Shown here: piece by piece, positions 50,746-59,337 of the stretch
Numbering within the stretch: the first letter of the stretch is position 1
How the letters are laid out: the number at the start of each line of letters is the position of its first letter
Assembly (NCBI RefSeq): GCF_029603155.1
Contig: NZ_JAPMUA010000005.1
Span: 256,337 to 320,336, forward strand
Reading direction: 5' to 3'
DNA: 64,000 nucleotides
DNA from: Galbibacter pacificus
GTDB lineage: Bacteria; Bacteroidota; Bacteroidia; Flavobacteriales; Flavobacteriaceae
Made by a program: the position numbers and the translations under genes
Notes under the pieces: model-generated
The model's input: the letters and a program-made list of their open reading frames with translations, nothing else
Told to the model about the DNA's origin: nothing
The model's database searches: none

Positions 50746-51935
50746 AGCGTAGCAACATCTTCCCAGTTTACTATTTTGTTATGGTGCATGGCATCGAGCC
50801 CCATTTGTACCGAAATGGCCGTTTTGCCCCCTGTTATAACATTAGAAATAGGTTGCTCGTTATTTAAAATACTGTCTCTAAAATCCATTAAAGCCTGTTT
50901 ACTGGGATCGGCATGTTTAAAAGGCAACGGAATCCCCTTTCCTTCTTCCCATCCATTGGTAATCGTGGCCCCGGAAACCCCGTCTACGTCGCCGGTAACT
51001 TTCTTCCCTTCGTAAGTACCTTCGGGATAAAACCATGCTTTTGTATAATCGAGTATAATGGTTCCCTTATCGCCCATTACCTTTATTTGGTAATCGTCTT
51101 TGGCATTGGATGTCAAGCAGGTAAAAGTTGCCTTTACACCTTCGGGATATTCGTACATTAAATGCACATTGTCGTATGTTTCCCTACCGTCTTTCCAGTA
51201 ATCGATACCGCCCATGCCCATAACCCGGAGCGGATTGGACTTATTCACCCAATTGGCAAAATCTATTTGATGCGAGCAGAGTTCGGCAGGCAGGCCACCA
51301 GAAAATTCCCTGTACATGCGCCAATTAATGGCACGCTCCAAAGCTGGGTCCGGCACGGGGCGACGCCAATTCCAATTACGGTTCCACTGACTTTCAAAAG
51401 CGGTTATTTTGCCTATTTTGCCTTCCTCTATAAGTTTTACCACTTCTACATAAAGACGTGAACTGTGATATTGGTGTCCAGTTTGTACAATTTTTCCGGA
51501 ACTTTTTGCCAGGTCGGCCATTTGCTTTATCTGGTCGTAGCCTCTTGTCATGGTTTTTTCGCAGTACACATGTTTTCCGGCATTTAACGCATCGATTGCA
51601 ATTTTACCGTGTGTTGCAAAAGGGGTGGCTATTAAAACGGCATCAATGTCCTTATCGGCCAGCAAATCTTCATAATTTGTATACGATTTTGTGTTTTTCC
51701 CTGCTCTTTGGAGCCCATTTTGCAGTCGAAACGGAAGAACATCGCAACAAGCAGCCACATTGACCCCTTCTATTTCATTTAAAAAAGGAATAAGGCCACC
51801 TCCCCTATCGCCAGTTCCAATAACTCCTATTTGTATGGTGTTATTTGCTGTTAATGTCTTGGCAGCAACGGTTCCAAAAACAGATGTAGCAGCTAAAACT
51901 GCACTGCTTTTCTTAACAAAATCTCTACGTTTCAT
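50742..51935 (-). CDS. Gfo/Idh/MocA-family oxidoreductase, Tat-exported
   Basis: A 397-residue NAD(P)-dependent dehydrogenase-type protein. The first residues MKRRDFVKKSSAVLAATSVFGTVAAKT are a twin-arginine signal. The Rossmann loop IQIGVIGTGDRGGGL follows at about 35-49, then IDAVLIATPFATHG, and CEKTMTRG with the catalytic-type Lys. The C-terminal domain has EFSGGLPAELCSHQIDFANW. It is a distant relative of the 31.6-kb protein. In its 281-bp upstream gap the palindrome GGTACGTACC (52022-52031) is notable, as is the repeat at 52147. Confidence 0.92.
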   Translation of the reverse strand: MKRRDFVKKSSAVLAATSVFGTVAAKTLTANNTIQIGVIGTGDRGGGLIPFLNEIEGVNVAACCDVLPFRLQNGLQRAGKNTKSYTNYEDLLADKDIDAVLIATPFATHGKIAIDALNAGKHVYCEKTMTRGYDQIKQMADLAKSSGKIVQTGHQYHSSRLYVEVVKLIEEGKIGKITAFESQWNRNWNWRRPVPDPALERAINWRMYREFSGGLPAELCSHQIDFANWVNKSNPLRVMGMGGIDYWKDGRETYDNVHLMYEYPEGVKATFTCLTSNAKDDYQIKVMGDKGTIILDYTKAWFYPEGTYEGKKVTGDVDGVSGATITNGWEEGKGIPLPFKHADPSKQALMDFRDSILNNEQPISNVITGGKTAISVQMGLDAMHHNKIVNWEDVATL

Positions 51936-52146
51936 GTATATATACTATTAATTTATTTCAGGGCATCAATTTTATCAAAATATCAGTAAAACACAACTTT
52001 TTATAAATTTTTTATAAAACGGGTACGTACCTTACTCATTTATTATTAATTATTTTGTAAAATTAAAAATAATAAAAGTGACAAAAAAGCTTCACTCCAC
52101 TTTCTTTTGTTAGAAATAAAATACTTTTACAGTTTTATATTAAGCC

Positions 52147-52191
52147 GAGTTCGATTATTCTGACTTTGGTTATAATAATCGAATTCAGGTT
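52147..52191. repeat. dispersed repeat, copies 2 and 3 (inverted pair)
   Basis: GAGTTCGATTATTCTGAC and the following bases (52147-52168) equal copy 1 at 28581. A nearly exact reverse copy, AATAATCGAATTCAGGTT (52174-52191), follows after 5 bp. The pair can fold into a hairpin with a 13-bp stem (one G-U pair) and a 14-base loop. Confidence 0.7.
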
Positions 52192-52216
52192 AGAATGTTT
52201 TTATTTATAATGATAT

Positions 52217-52645
52217 ATGTTTAGCAAAGAAGCGTCTAAAGCACTGCGGAAAGAATTTTGGATATCGTTCGGGAAGTCGTTTCCGAGGAAATGGATTCTT
52301 TATAATACAAAAATCAAAAACTTTTCTTTTAAATTCTATTTTGATACCAAAAAGGCGCTTGTCGCCTTGGATATTGAAGACCCTGACTTGGAGAAAAGGA
52401 TTCATTATTACGAAAAACTGGAGTCTCTAAAATCGGCCTTAACAGAAAACTATCTTCCCGATGCCATATATTCGGACATTTATTTTTTAGAAAACGGCAA
52501 GGAAATCTCAAGGATTTATGTTTTAAAAGAGAATGTATGCATCCATAACAAGAATACATGGCAGGAAACCATGCAGTTCCTCAATGAAACAATGATTAAA
52601 TTCGAAGAATTTTACACTGATTTTGAAGACTTTATAAAATCATAA
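52217..52645 (+). CDS. DUF4268-domain protein
   Basis: A 142-residue cytosolic protein. MFSKEASKALRKEFWISFGKSFPRKWILYNTKIKNFSFKFYFDTKKALVALDIEDPDLEKR is a clear DUF4268 start, and the rest includes KSALTENYLPDAIYSDIYFLENGKEISRIYVLKENVCIHNKNTWQETMQFLNET. The domain is widespread alone and in larger proteins with nuclease-like features. Its activity is unknown. It is flanked upstream by the inverted repeat at 52147-52191. Confidence 0.85.
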   Translation: MFSKEASKALRKEFWISFGKSFPRKWILYNTKIKNFSFKFYFDTKKALVALDIEDPDLEKRIHYYEKLESLKSALTENYLPDAIYSDIYFLENGKEISRIYVLKENVCIHNKNTWQETMQFLNETMIKFEEFYTDFEDFIKS

Positions 52646-52706
52646 GTTATTATTTCCATACAATTTACTATATTTACATACATTTATAGAAAATAAGCGT
52701 GGAACT

Positions 52707-53516
52707 ATGGAAAACCTAAGCGTCGATACCATTGCCGAATATGTTTTAAAGTACGGGGTCCCTATTTTAAAAGCAATTATAATATTCATCATTGGCTCCT
52801 GGATTATCAAGAAAATAGTAAAAGGGCTTAAGGCCTTGATGAGCAAAAGAAGATATGATGAATCCTTACAAAAATTTCTTGTTAGGCTTGTAAGCGTGCT
52901 TCTACAGGTTTTTCTTATCATTACCGTTATTTCTACTTTGGGTGTAGAAACCACCAGTTTGGCCGCAGTTATAGCCGCAGCAGGCTTGGCCATTGGTATG
53001 GCCTTGCAGGGCTCGCTCTCTAATTTTGCGGGCGGGGTATTGATTATTATTTTCAAACCGTATGAAATTGGGCATTTAATAGAAGCGCAAGGCGAACTGG
53101 GCACTGTTAAGGAAATAGACATCTTTAATACCAAGCTCATTACCCCACAGAACAAGCTGGCCATTATCCCCAATGGCGCCATGGCAAACAGCAATATTGT
53201 AAATTATACAACTGAAGGGAAAATCAGGGTAGACGTAACCATTGGTATTGGTTATGATGAAGATATAAAAAAAGCCAAAGAGGTTTTATTGGAAGTATTG
53301 ACCAACAACCCTAAAGTATTGAAAGACCCTGCCCCGTCTGTAAATGTATCAGAGTTGGCCGACAGCTCTGTTAATTTTGCCGTAAGGCCGTATGCAAAGC
53401 CAGAAGATTATTGGAGCGTGTTTTTTGCTACGGTTGAAGGCTGTAAACTTGCTTTGGATAAAGCCGGAATTGAAATTCCATACCCGCACTCGGTCGAAAT
53501 TCATAAAGATGCATAA
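52707..53516 (+). CDS. small-conductance mechanosensitive channel (MscS family)
   Basis: A 269-residue channel that opens on membrane tension to release solutes during hypo-osmotic shock. An N-terminal helix pair (VPILKAIIIFIIGSWIIKKIV, then LVSVLLQVFLIITVISTLGVE) precedes the pore helix AAGLAIGMALQGSLSNFAGGVLIIIFKPYEIG with the Gly/Ala packing of MscS, then the beta domain FNTKLITPQNKLAIIPNGAMANSNIVNYT. Length and order fit the short MscS type. It is monocistronic. Confidence 0.95.
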   Translation: MENLSVDTIAEYVLKYGVPILKAIIIFIIGSWIIKKIVKGLKALMSKRRYDESLQKFLVRLVSVLLQVFLIITVISTLGVETTSLAAVIAAAGLAIGMALQGSLSNFAGGVLIIIFKPYEIGHLIEAQGELGTVKEIDIFNTKLITPQNKLAIIPNGAMANSNIVNYTTEGKIRVDVTIGIGYDEDIKKAKEVLLEVLTNNPKVLKDPAPSVNVSELADSSVNFAVRPYAKPEDYWSVFFATVEGCKLALDKAGIEIPYPHSVEIHKDA

Positions 53517-53522
53517 ACCGGG

Positions 53523-54143
53523 CTAAATAATGCTTAAAATCATTAAATAATGAGAAATTGCCCCTGCTAAGACAAAAAGGTGCCATATAACATGGTTGTA
53601 CGGTATTTTGTTTATGGCATAAAACACAATTCCAACGGTATAAAACAACCCGCCAAGCATTAACAACAAAAGTTGATAACTTGTAAAAGAAGCCATTAAA
53701 TTATGTATATCGAAAACAATTAACCAACCCATGGCCAGGTATAACAAAAGCGATAAAGCTTCAAATTTTCCCGTAAAAAATATTTTAAGGACAATTCCCA
53801 TAAAAGTAATCGTCCATACAATATAAAATAATATCCAGCCATTTCCCGGCACGAGCATTACCAAACAAACCGGGGTATAAGTGCCCGCAATTAAAACATA
53901 AATACTAATATGGTCCAGTTTCCTTAAAACCGTTTTCAGCTCGATTTTGTCCACTAGGTGGTACAATGTAGAAACAGTAAAAAGCAAGATCGAGGAGAAG
54001 CTATAAACACATATGCTTAAAATGCTAAAATCGGTTTTATGACTATTAAAACTTAGTAAAACAAAGAATCCGAAAATGGCCAGCAAAACTCCAAAACCAT
54101 GAGTTAATGTATTCCAAAATTCTTCTTTGGGAGATTGATCCAT
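53523..54143 (-). CDS. PAQR/hemolysin III-family membrane protein
   Basis: A 206-residue protein with seven predicted helices. Signatures: ATG at 54143 giving MDQSPKEEFWNTLTHGFGVLLAIFGFFVLL; VSTLYHLVDKIE with the conserved Ser-x3-His; DHISIYVLIAGTYTPVCLV; and HVIWHLFVLAGAISHYLM with the final metal-binding His pair. Bacterial members resemble zinc-dependent hydrolases of the PAQR superfamily. 'Hemolysin III' is a family label only. It is convergent with mscS. Confidence 0.92.
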   Translation of the reverse strand: MDQSPKEEFWNTLTHGFGVLLAIFGFFVLLSFNSHKTDFSILSICVYSFSSILLFTVSTLYHLVDKIELKTVLRKLDHISIYVLIAGTYTPVCLVMLVPGNGWILFYIVWTITFMGIVLKIFFTGKFEALSLLLYLAMGWLIVFDIHNLMASFTSYQLLLLMLGGLFYTVGIVFYAINKIPYNHVIWHLFVLAGAISHYLMILSII

Positions 54144-54305
54144 AAAGCAAAAATAACCAACAAACTTCACAATTAATTAAACCCGGTAAAACTTAACATC
54201 AATTTAAATCCAAGGACGATTCAGCGTATTTTGTTTTCAATAACTTTTTGGCACCCATAAGCATCAACATTAGATTATTATATTATTTTTGATAAAAACT
54301 ACTTT

Positions 54306-55544
54306 ATGCAAAAGATAATCGACCGCTTTATTAGCTATGTAAAAATTGACACCCAATCCAATCCAGATAGCGATTCTACCCCAAGTACAAAAAAACAATG
54401 GGACTTAGCAAACAAGTTGGCTGAAGAACTAAAAACCATTGGGATGGAAGATGTAAGCATAGACGAAAATGCATACGTAATGGCAACATTGCCCACAAAT
54501 ATAGATCGAAAAATTCCTACAATAGGGTTTATAGCCCATTTTGATACTTCGCCAGATTTTTCTGGAGCCAATATAAACCCAAAAATTATTGAAAATTACA
54601 AAGGCGGGGACATTGTTTTAAATGAAGAAGAAAACATAATCTTGTCGCCAAGCTATTTCGACGACCTAAAACAATACAAAGGCCAAACCATTATTACAAC
54701 CGACGGGACCACCCTCTTGGGCGCTGATGATAAAGCAGGGATTACAGAAATAGTAACCGCCATGGAATACTTGATAGACAATCCGCACATTCATCACGGA
54801 CCCGTTCGCATAGCGTTTACCCCAGATGAAGAGATTGGCCGGGGCGCCCATAAATTTGATGTGAAAAAATTTGGGGCCGAATGGGCCTATACCATGGATG
54901 GCTCCCAAGTTGGGGAGCTAGAATACGAAAACTTTAATGCAGCAGGCGTAAAAGTTACCGTTAAAGGAAAAAGTGTACATCCAGGGTATGCAAAAGGCAA
55001 AATGATAAATGCCATTACCATAGCCAATGAATTTTTGTCTATGTTACCAAAAAAAGAAATGCCGCAATTTACGCATCACCGGGAAGGATTTTTTCACTTT
55101 TACGAATTTAAGGGCAATGTTGAACATGCCGAAATTAACGGCATTATACGAGACCACGACAGAGATAAATTTGATGCCCGGAAAGAACTCCTAGAACGTA
55201 TGATAAGCGATTTAACCGATCGGTTTGGCAGTATTATTTCCATAGAAATCAAGGATCAATATTACAACATGAAGGAAAAAATAGAACCCGTAATGCATAT
55301 TGTTGATATTGCCGAACAAGCCATGCTCGACCTAAATATCGAGCCCATAATAAAACCTATTCGTGGCGGTACGGACGGCTCTCAACTTTCGTACATGGGT
55401 TTGCCATGCCCCAATATTTTTGCCGGCGGACATAATTTTCATGGAAGGTACGAATACGTTCCGGCCGAAAGCATGAAAAAAGCAACTGATGTTATAGTCA
55501 AAATTGTAGAATTAACGGCAAAATATTATAACGATGAAGCCTAA
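54306..55544 (+). CDS. pepT: peptidase T (tripeptide aminopeptidase)
   Basis: A 412-residue cytosolic M20 tripeptidase. Metal ligands lie in IGFIAHFDTSPDFSG (His, Asp), TTLLGADDKAGITEIV (Asp), and FTPDEEIGRGAHKFDV (Glu pair). The C-terminal GGTDGSQLSYMGLPCPNIFAGGHNFHGRYEYVP holds the last His, typical of PepT. The 3' end overlaps the start of the DUF1801/YdeI gene by 11 bp, so the two are probably coupled. Confidence 0.96.
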   Translation: MQKIIDRFISYVKIDTQSNPDSDSTPSTKKQWDLANKLAEELKTIGMEDVSIDENAYVMATLPTNIDRKIPTIGFIAHFDTSPDFSGANINPKIIENYKGGDIVLNEEENIILSPSYFDDLKQYKGQTIITTDGTTLLGADDKAGITEIVTAMEYLIDNPHIHHGPVRIAFTPDEEIGRGAHKFDVKKFGAEWAYTMDGSQVGELEYENFNAAGVKVTVKGKSVHPGYAKGKMINAITIANEFLSMLPKKEMPQFTHHREGFFHFYEFKGNVEHAEINGIIRDHDRDKFDARKELLERMISDLTDRFGSIISIEIKDQYYNMKEKIEPVMHIVDIAEQAMLDLNIEPIIKPIRGGTDGSQLSYMGLPCPNIFAGGHNFHGRYEYVPAESMKKATDVIVKIVELTAKYYNDEA

Positions 55545-56124
55545 AAATGTAGACGAATACATACAAAAACATTTGCAGTGGGAAAACGAACTAATGCTAC
55601 TCCGCTCTATAATAAATGAAACAGAGCTTGAAGAAAATATTAAATGGGGAGCGCCCACTTATACGGTAAACAATAAAAACGTAGTTGGTATCGGGGCTTT
55701 TAAAGCATATGCCGGGTTATGGTTTTTTAATGGGGCCTTGCTTAAAGATGAGGCAAAAATGCTAATAAATGCACAAGAAGGTAAAACAGTAGCTATGCGG
55801 CAATGGCGCTTTAATACCATTGATGAAATACGGCCCAAACTTGTAAAAAGCTATATAGAAGAAGCTATTGAAAACCAGAAAGAAGGCCGGGAAGTAAGTA
55901 TTGCGAAAAAGCAAAAAAACATCATTTCAGATGAATTGTCTGTAATGCTAAAAAATGATGCAGCGCTAAAGAATTCCTTTGATGTGTTTACCAAGGCCAA
56001 ACAAAATGAATTCCACGAATACATAAACGAAGCAAAAAGGAAGGCGACCAAACAAAACAGGCTCCAAAAAATAATTCCGATGATAAAATCGGGAGAAGGC
56101 TTATACGACAGGTACAAAAAATAA
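55534..56124 (+). CDS. YdeI/OmdA-type protein with DUF1801 domain
   Basis: A 196-residue cytosolic protein. The N-terminal DUF1801 region (VDEYIQKHLQWENELMLLRSIINETELEENIKWGAPTYTVNNKNVVGIGAFKAYAGLWFF) is followed by the basic YdeI-type C-terminus (LKNDAALKNSFDVFTKAKQNEFHEYINEAKRKATKQNRLQKIIPMIKSGEG). Such proteins have been linked to bacteriocin protection and to unknown roles. It overlaps pepT and is followed by a terminator. Confidence 0.88.
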   Translation: MKPKNVDEYIQKHLQWENELMLLRSIINETELEENIKWGAPTYTVNNKNVVGIGAFKAYAGLWFFNGALLKDEAKMLINAQEGKTVAMRQWRFNTIDEIRPKLVKSYIEEAIENQKEGREVSIAKKQKNIISDELSVMLKNDAALKNSFDVFTKAKQNEFHEYINEAKRKATKQNRLQKIIPMIKSGEGLYDRYKK

Positions 56125-56128
56125 AAAA

Positions 56129-56163
56129 AGCACCAAATCCATAAATGGACAGGTGCTCTTTTG
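56129..56163. terminator. terminator after the YdeI gene (bidirectional with yajC)
   Basis: The arms AGCACC and GGTGCT with inner TCCA/TGGA pairing form a hairpin, followed by TCTTTT on the plus strand and an A/T run for the minus direction. Confidence 0.8.
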
Positions 56164-56179
56164 TTGTTAAACTATAAAA

Positions 56180-56470
56180 TTATTTTTTTTTCTCGACAGG
56201 AGCGTTTAATTTTTGAGACATTTCCAAGGAAAGTGCCGATCGTTCAAACTTCATTTTTCCTGCCATGGTTTCAATAACACAAGTATTATCGTTATTAAGG
56301 TCTATCACCTTTCCATGCAATCCGCTTTTGGTAACAATGCGGTCTCCACGCTTTAACTCTTGTGCAAATTTTTTCTCCTGCTTTTGCTTTTTAATTTGCG
56401 GACGTATCATAAAAAAATACATTACCGCGAAAATTAAAATAAAGGGTGCAAATTGATTTATTGCTTCCAT
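56180..56470 (-). CDS. yajC: preprotein translocase subunit YajC
   Basis: A 96-residue accessory protein of the SecDF-YajC complex. A single membrane helix (INQFAPFILIFAVMYFFMIRPQIKKQKQEKKF) and the following conserved loop LKRGDRIVTKSGLHGKVIDLNNDNTCVIET are the family signature. It lies 23 bp after the DUF1573 gene on the same strand. Confidence 0.95.
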   Translation of the reverse strand: MEAINQFAPFILIFAVMYFFMIRPQIKKQKQEKKFAQELKRGDRIVTKSGLHGKVIDLNNDNTCVIETMAGKMKFERSALSLEMSQKLNAPVEKKK

Positions 56471-56493
56471 TAAAATTTAATGATATTTACTAA

Positions 56494-56967
56494 TTATGCT
56501 TTTGGTTGACCCGCAGCTGCTTCTTTAGGTTCTACAAAAGCCTTAATTCTTAATTGTTCGGTTCCTTTTTCGGTATTGGCTGTAATAGTAACGGTTTTTG
56601 TTACCTGGTTTCTACCACTACCATTGTATTTTACCAAAATCTCCCCGGTTTCTCCAGGAGCAACAGGTTCTTCAGGTTTTTGAGGGATTGTACATCCGCA
56701 AGAACTTTTTGCACTGGTTACTATAAGGGGCGCATCGCCTGTATTTTTAAATTTAAATACTTTCTCTACACTTTGACCTTGAGGGATGTTACCAAAGTCG
56801 TATTCGGTTTCTTCAAAAGTCATAACCGGCAATTTTTTTGCCGCTTCGTCGCGTTGCTCTGCTTTGGCAACATTTTCAGATTTAACTTTATTTGCTGCAT
56901 TATTATCTTTACATGATGTAAAACTCACGGCAGCAGCTAATGTAAGTACCAAAAAAACTTTTTTCAT
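56494..56967 (-). CDS. DUF1573-domain lipoprotein
   Basis: A 157-residue lipoprotein with lipobox SFTSC (Cys19). The domain FEETEYDFGNIPQGQSVEKVFKFKNTGDAPLIVTSAKSSCGCTIPQKPEEPVAPGETGEILVKYN is the DUF1573 immunoglobulin-like fold, which contains a CGC motif. Such Bacteroidota proteins occur in the periplasm or on the surface, with unknown roles. It starts a short operon with yajC. A -7-like element (TATTTTTG, minus strand) is at 57041-57048. Confidence 0.92.
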   Translation of the reverse strand: MKKVFLVLTLAAAVSFTSCKDNNAANKVKSENVAKAEQRDEAAKKLPVMTFEETEYDFGNIPQGQSVEKVFKFKNTGDAPLIVTSAKSSCGCTIPQKPEEPVAPGETGEILVKYNGSGRNQVTKTVTITANTEKGTEQLRIKAFVEPKEAAAGQPKA

Positions 56968-57059
56968 CTTTAGATTGTTTTATTGTTTATAAGTGGTTAA
57001 TATTTGAGGTTTACCTTTATTTGTTTTCTTAAACAAGAGCCAAAAATACTAATATTTTT

Positions 57060-58001
57060 TTACATCAAGCCCCTGCCCGACTTATTTAACGAATTGTTGG
57101 CTTGATATTCTTTCACCAGTTTGTCCAAAATTCCGTTTATAAAAATACTGCTCTTTGGCGTACTGTATTCTTTGGCTATTTCCAAATATTCGTTAATGGT
57201 TACTTTTACCGGTATTGATGGGAACTTTAAAAATTCACAGATTGCCATTTTTAATAATATGGAATCCAGTTCGGCTATACGGTCTGTATCCCAATTTGGG
57301 GTTTTTCCTTCTATTGCCTGTTGAATTTTCTCGTTGTTTAAAATGGTTTTCTTAAACAACAGGCTTGCAAACAGCTTATCGTCTTCATCTTTAAACAATG
57401 ATGGATGGAAATAATCATCTGGAGCTTCGGGTTTTAGCTTCTTTATCATCTTCATCAATAAAGTGTTCACCAAAGGAAGGTCGTCCACCCAGGTAAGTTT
57501 CTTGTCCTCAATATATTCGTACAATTTTTCGTTGGGTGCTATAACCTGTTGATAAAGGTCCAACATAAGGTTTCTGTCATCCTTAAAGCTTTGGGCATCG
57601 GTTTGCATATAATTTTTATACAGGTCGCTCTCGATTATGGCCTTGTATATAATTTTTACATATTCTTCGTCCAGCTCCCAGCTTACATTTCTGTTTTTCA
57701 GTTTTTCTGGCAATACTGTATCATTGACCAATTTTTGTAAAACTGCATTTTCAATAAACTTTCGTTTTGGATTTTTTTCTTCCTTGGTGGCAAGGTATTT
57801 TTTTTGTGAAAGCGAAGATTGTTCTTCGGCCATTTTCTGTACTTCTACCAATAGCGCAAGAAGGGTTAAATACAAATTATACATATTCTCCATGCTACTG
57901 GACAGAAACTTTTCTTCTTTACCTAAATCAGTGTTTTCCGATTGTACAAATGCGTATATAGATTGCATTACCTTAACTCTGATGTGTCTTCGTGTTAACA
58001 T
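57060..58001 (-). CDS. nusB: transcription antitermination factor NusB
   Basis: A 313-residue protein, longer than E. coli NusB. The N-terminus LTRRHIRVKVMQSIYAFVQSENTDLGKEEKFLSSSMENMYNLYLTLLALLVEV and the C-terminal domain TDRIAELDSILLKMAICEFLKFPSIPVKVTINEYLEIAKEYSTPKSSIFINGILDKLVKEY are the NusB pattern. The extra middle part is usual in this phylum. It acts with S10 in rRNA transcription. It starts downstream of the Leu dehydrogenase terminator. Confidence 0.95.
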   Translation of the reverse strand: MLTRRHIRVKVMQSIYAFVQSENTDLGKEEKFLSSSMENMYNLYLTLLALLVEVQKMAEEQSSLSQKKYLATKEEKNPKRKFIENAVLQKLVNDTVLPEKLKNRNVSWELDEEYVKIIYKAIIESDLYKNYMQTDAQSFKDDRNLMLDLYQQVIAPNEKLYEYIEDKKLTWVDDLPLVNTLLMKMIKKLKPEAPDDYFHPSLFKDEDDKLFASLLFKKTILNNEKIQQAIEGKTPNWDTDRIAELDSILLKMAICEFLKFPSIPVKVTINEYLEIAKEYSTPKSSIFINGILDKLVKEYQANNSLNKSGRGLM

Positions 58002-58036
58002 GCCTAAAGAACTTTCGTGCCTATAATAAATTAATG

Positions 58037-58065
58037 AGGGCGAAAGGATTTTTCCCTTTCGCCCT
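58037..58065 (-). terminator. terminator after the leucine-type dehydrogenase
   Basis: AGGGCGAAAGG and CCTTTCGCCCT form a perfect 11-bp stem with a 7-base loop. It is followed on the minus strand by an AT-rich stretch. It stands between the stop at 58095 and the nusB start at 58001. Confidence 0.85.
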
Positions 58066-58094
58066 GCAAAAATATAATTATTTTAGAAACCGGG

Positions 58095-59198
58095 TTATTT
58101 TTTCAATGCTATTTTTCGGTTATCTATTCTATTTTGTGCAATGCTCAAAGCGGCTTCATGTGTCGTGCAATCGTGCGTATCGGCATGTGCAAAAATATCC
58201 AAGGTTGTTTTATAGATGTTTTCTGTCTTTCTTAATATCTCTTTTTTATCATACCCTTCCAATTCGGCATATACGTTTATGATCCCTCCGGCATTTATCA
58301 AGAAATCGGGTGCGTATGCAATGCCCCTTTCTTTTAAAATGGCACCGTGTATTTTTTCGTCTGCCAATTGGTTGTTTGCTGCTCCGGCAATTACTTTAGT
58401 GTTTATTGCGTTTACCGTGGCGTCGTTTATGGTAGCCCCTAAAGCACAAGGTGCATATATGTCTAATTGATGGTTGAATATTTCGTTTCCGGGCACTATA
58501 ATTGCTTTGTACTTTCTGTTTAGCTCGGCAAGCCTCGCTTCGTTAATGTCTGATATAAAAATCTGCGCACCTTCGTTGAACAAGTAATCTACCAATGTTT
58601 CTCCAACATGGCCAACGCCTTGCACCAATACTTTCCTACCTTCAAGGCTATCGTCGCCAAATTGATAATGTGCGGCAGCTTTCATCCCCATAAATACACC
58701 ATATGCCGTAATGGGCGATGGGTTTCCGGCGCCTCCCTTTTCTTCTGAAATTCCGGTTACATACGGGGTAACTTCTCTCACGGTATCCATATCGGCAGTT
58801 TCCATACCAACATCTTCAGCAGTAATATATTTACCGCTCAACGAATGTACAAACTCCCCAAAACGCTTCATGAGTTCGGGCGTTTTTTGTGTTTTGGCAT
58901 CTCCAATTATAACGGCTTTCCCACCTCCAAGGTCCAACCCTGTTATTGCAGACTTATAGGTCATGCCCCTTGACAAACGCAAAACATCGTTTAGCGCCTC
59001 CCATTCGTTTTCATAATTCCACATTCTCGTGCCGCCCAAGGCAGGTCCTAAAACTGTGTTATGAATTCCTATTATTGCTTTTAATCCTGTATCTTTGTCC
59101 TGACAGAAAACGATTTGCTCGTGATCATTAAATGAAAGTTGACCGAAAACCGGATCAACTTTTTTAAGTTCTGCAGGGGCTATCAATTCTGATATCAT
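58095..59198 (-). CDS. Glu/Leu/Phe/Val dehydrogenase family (leucine-dehydrogenase type)
   Basis: A 367-residue NAD-dependent amino acid dehydrogenase that deaminates branched-chain amino acids. ALGGTRMWNYENEWEALNDVLRLSRGMTYKSAITGLDLGGGKAVIIGD contains the catalytic Lys in GMTYKSA and GGGKAV. Later come AGNPSPITAYGVFMGMKAAA and the NAD-binding GxGHVG loop (LVQGVGHVGETLVDYL). PCALGATINDATV and AGAANNQLAD are also family signatures. The specificity (Leu, Val or Phe) is inferred. Confidence 0.93.
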   Translation of the reverse strand: MISELIAPAELKKVDPVFGQLSFNDHEQIVFCQDKDTGLKAIIGIHNTVLGPALGGTRMWNYENEWEALNDVLRLSRGMTYKSAITGLDLGGGKAVIIGDAKTQKTPELMKRFGEFVHSLSGKYITAEDVGMETADMDTVREVTPYVTGISEEKGGAGNPSPITAYGVFMGMKAAAHYQFGDDSLEGRKVLVQGVGHVGETLVDYLFNEGAQIFISDINEARLAELNRKYKAIIVPGNEIFNHQLDIYAPCALGATINDATVNAINTKVIAGAANNQLADEKIHGAILKERGIAYAPDFLINAGGIINVYAELEGYDKKEILRKTENIYKTTLDIFAHADTHDCTTHEAALSIAQNRIDNRKIALKK

Positions 59199-59337
59199 AA
59201 ATTATTTTTTTGCGTGTTAGCTTTGATTTTATATATCGTCAAAATATACGTGCAAAAATAAGAATATTTCAATATAAAAGCTGAAATACGTCCTTGTTTT
59301 GAGGATTTCACAAAAAAACCGATTTTAGAAAAAAGAA

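Noticed and set aside
52022..52031. GGTACGTACC palindrome upstream of the second Gfo/Idh gene
   Set aside because: Only ten bases, and unlike the CTAAAACGTTTTA site of the first Gfo/Idh gene; could be chance.
52640..53194. 184-residue minus-strand frame opposite mscS
   Set aside because: The plus-strand MscS frame has family motifs throughout; this one has no recognisable domain.
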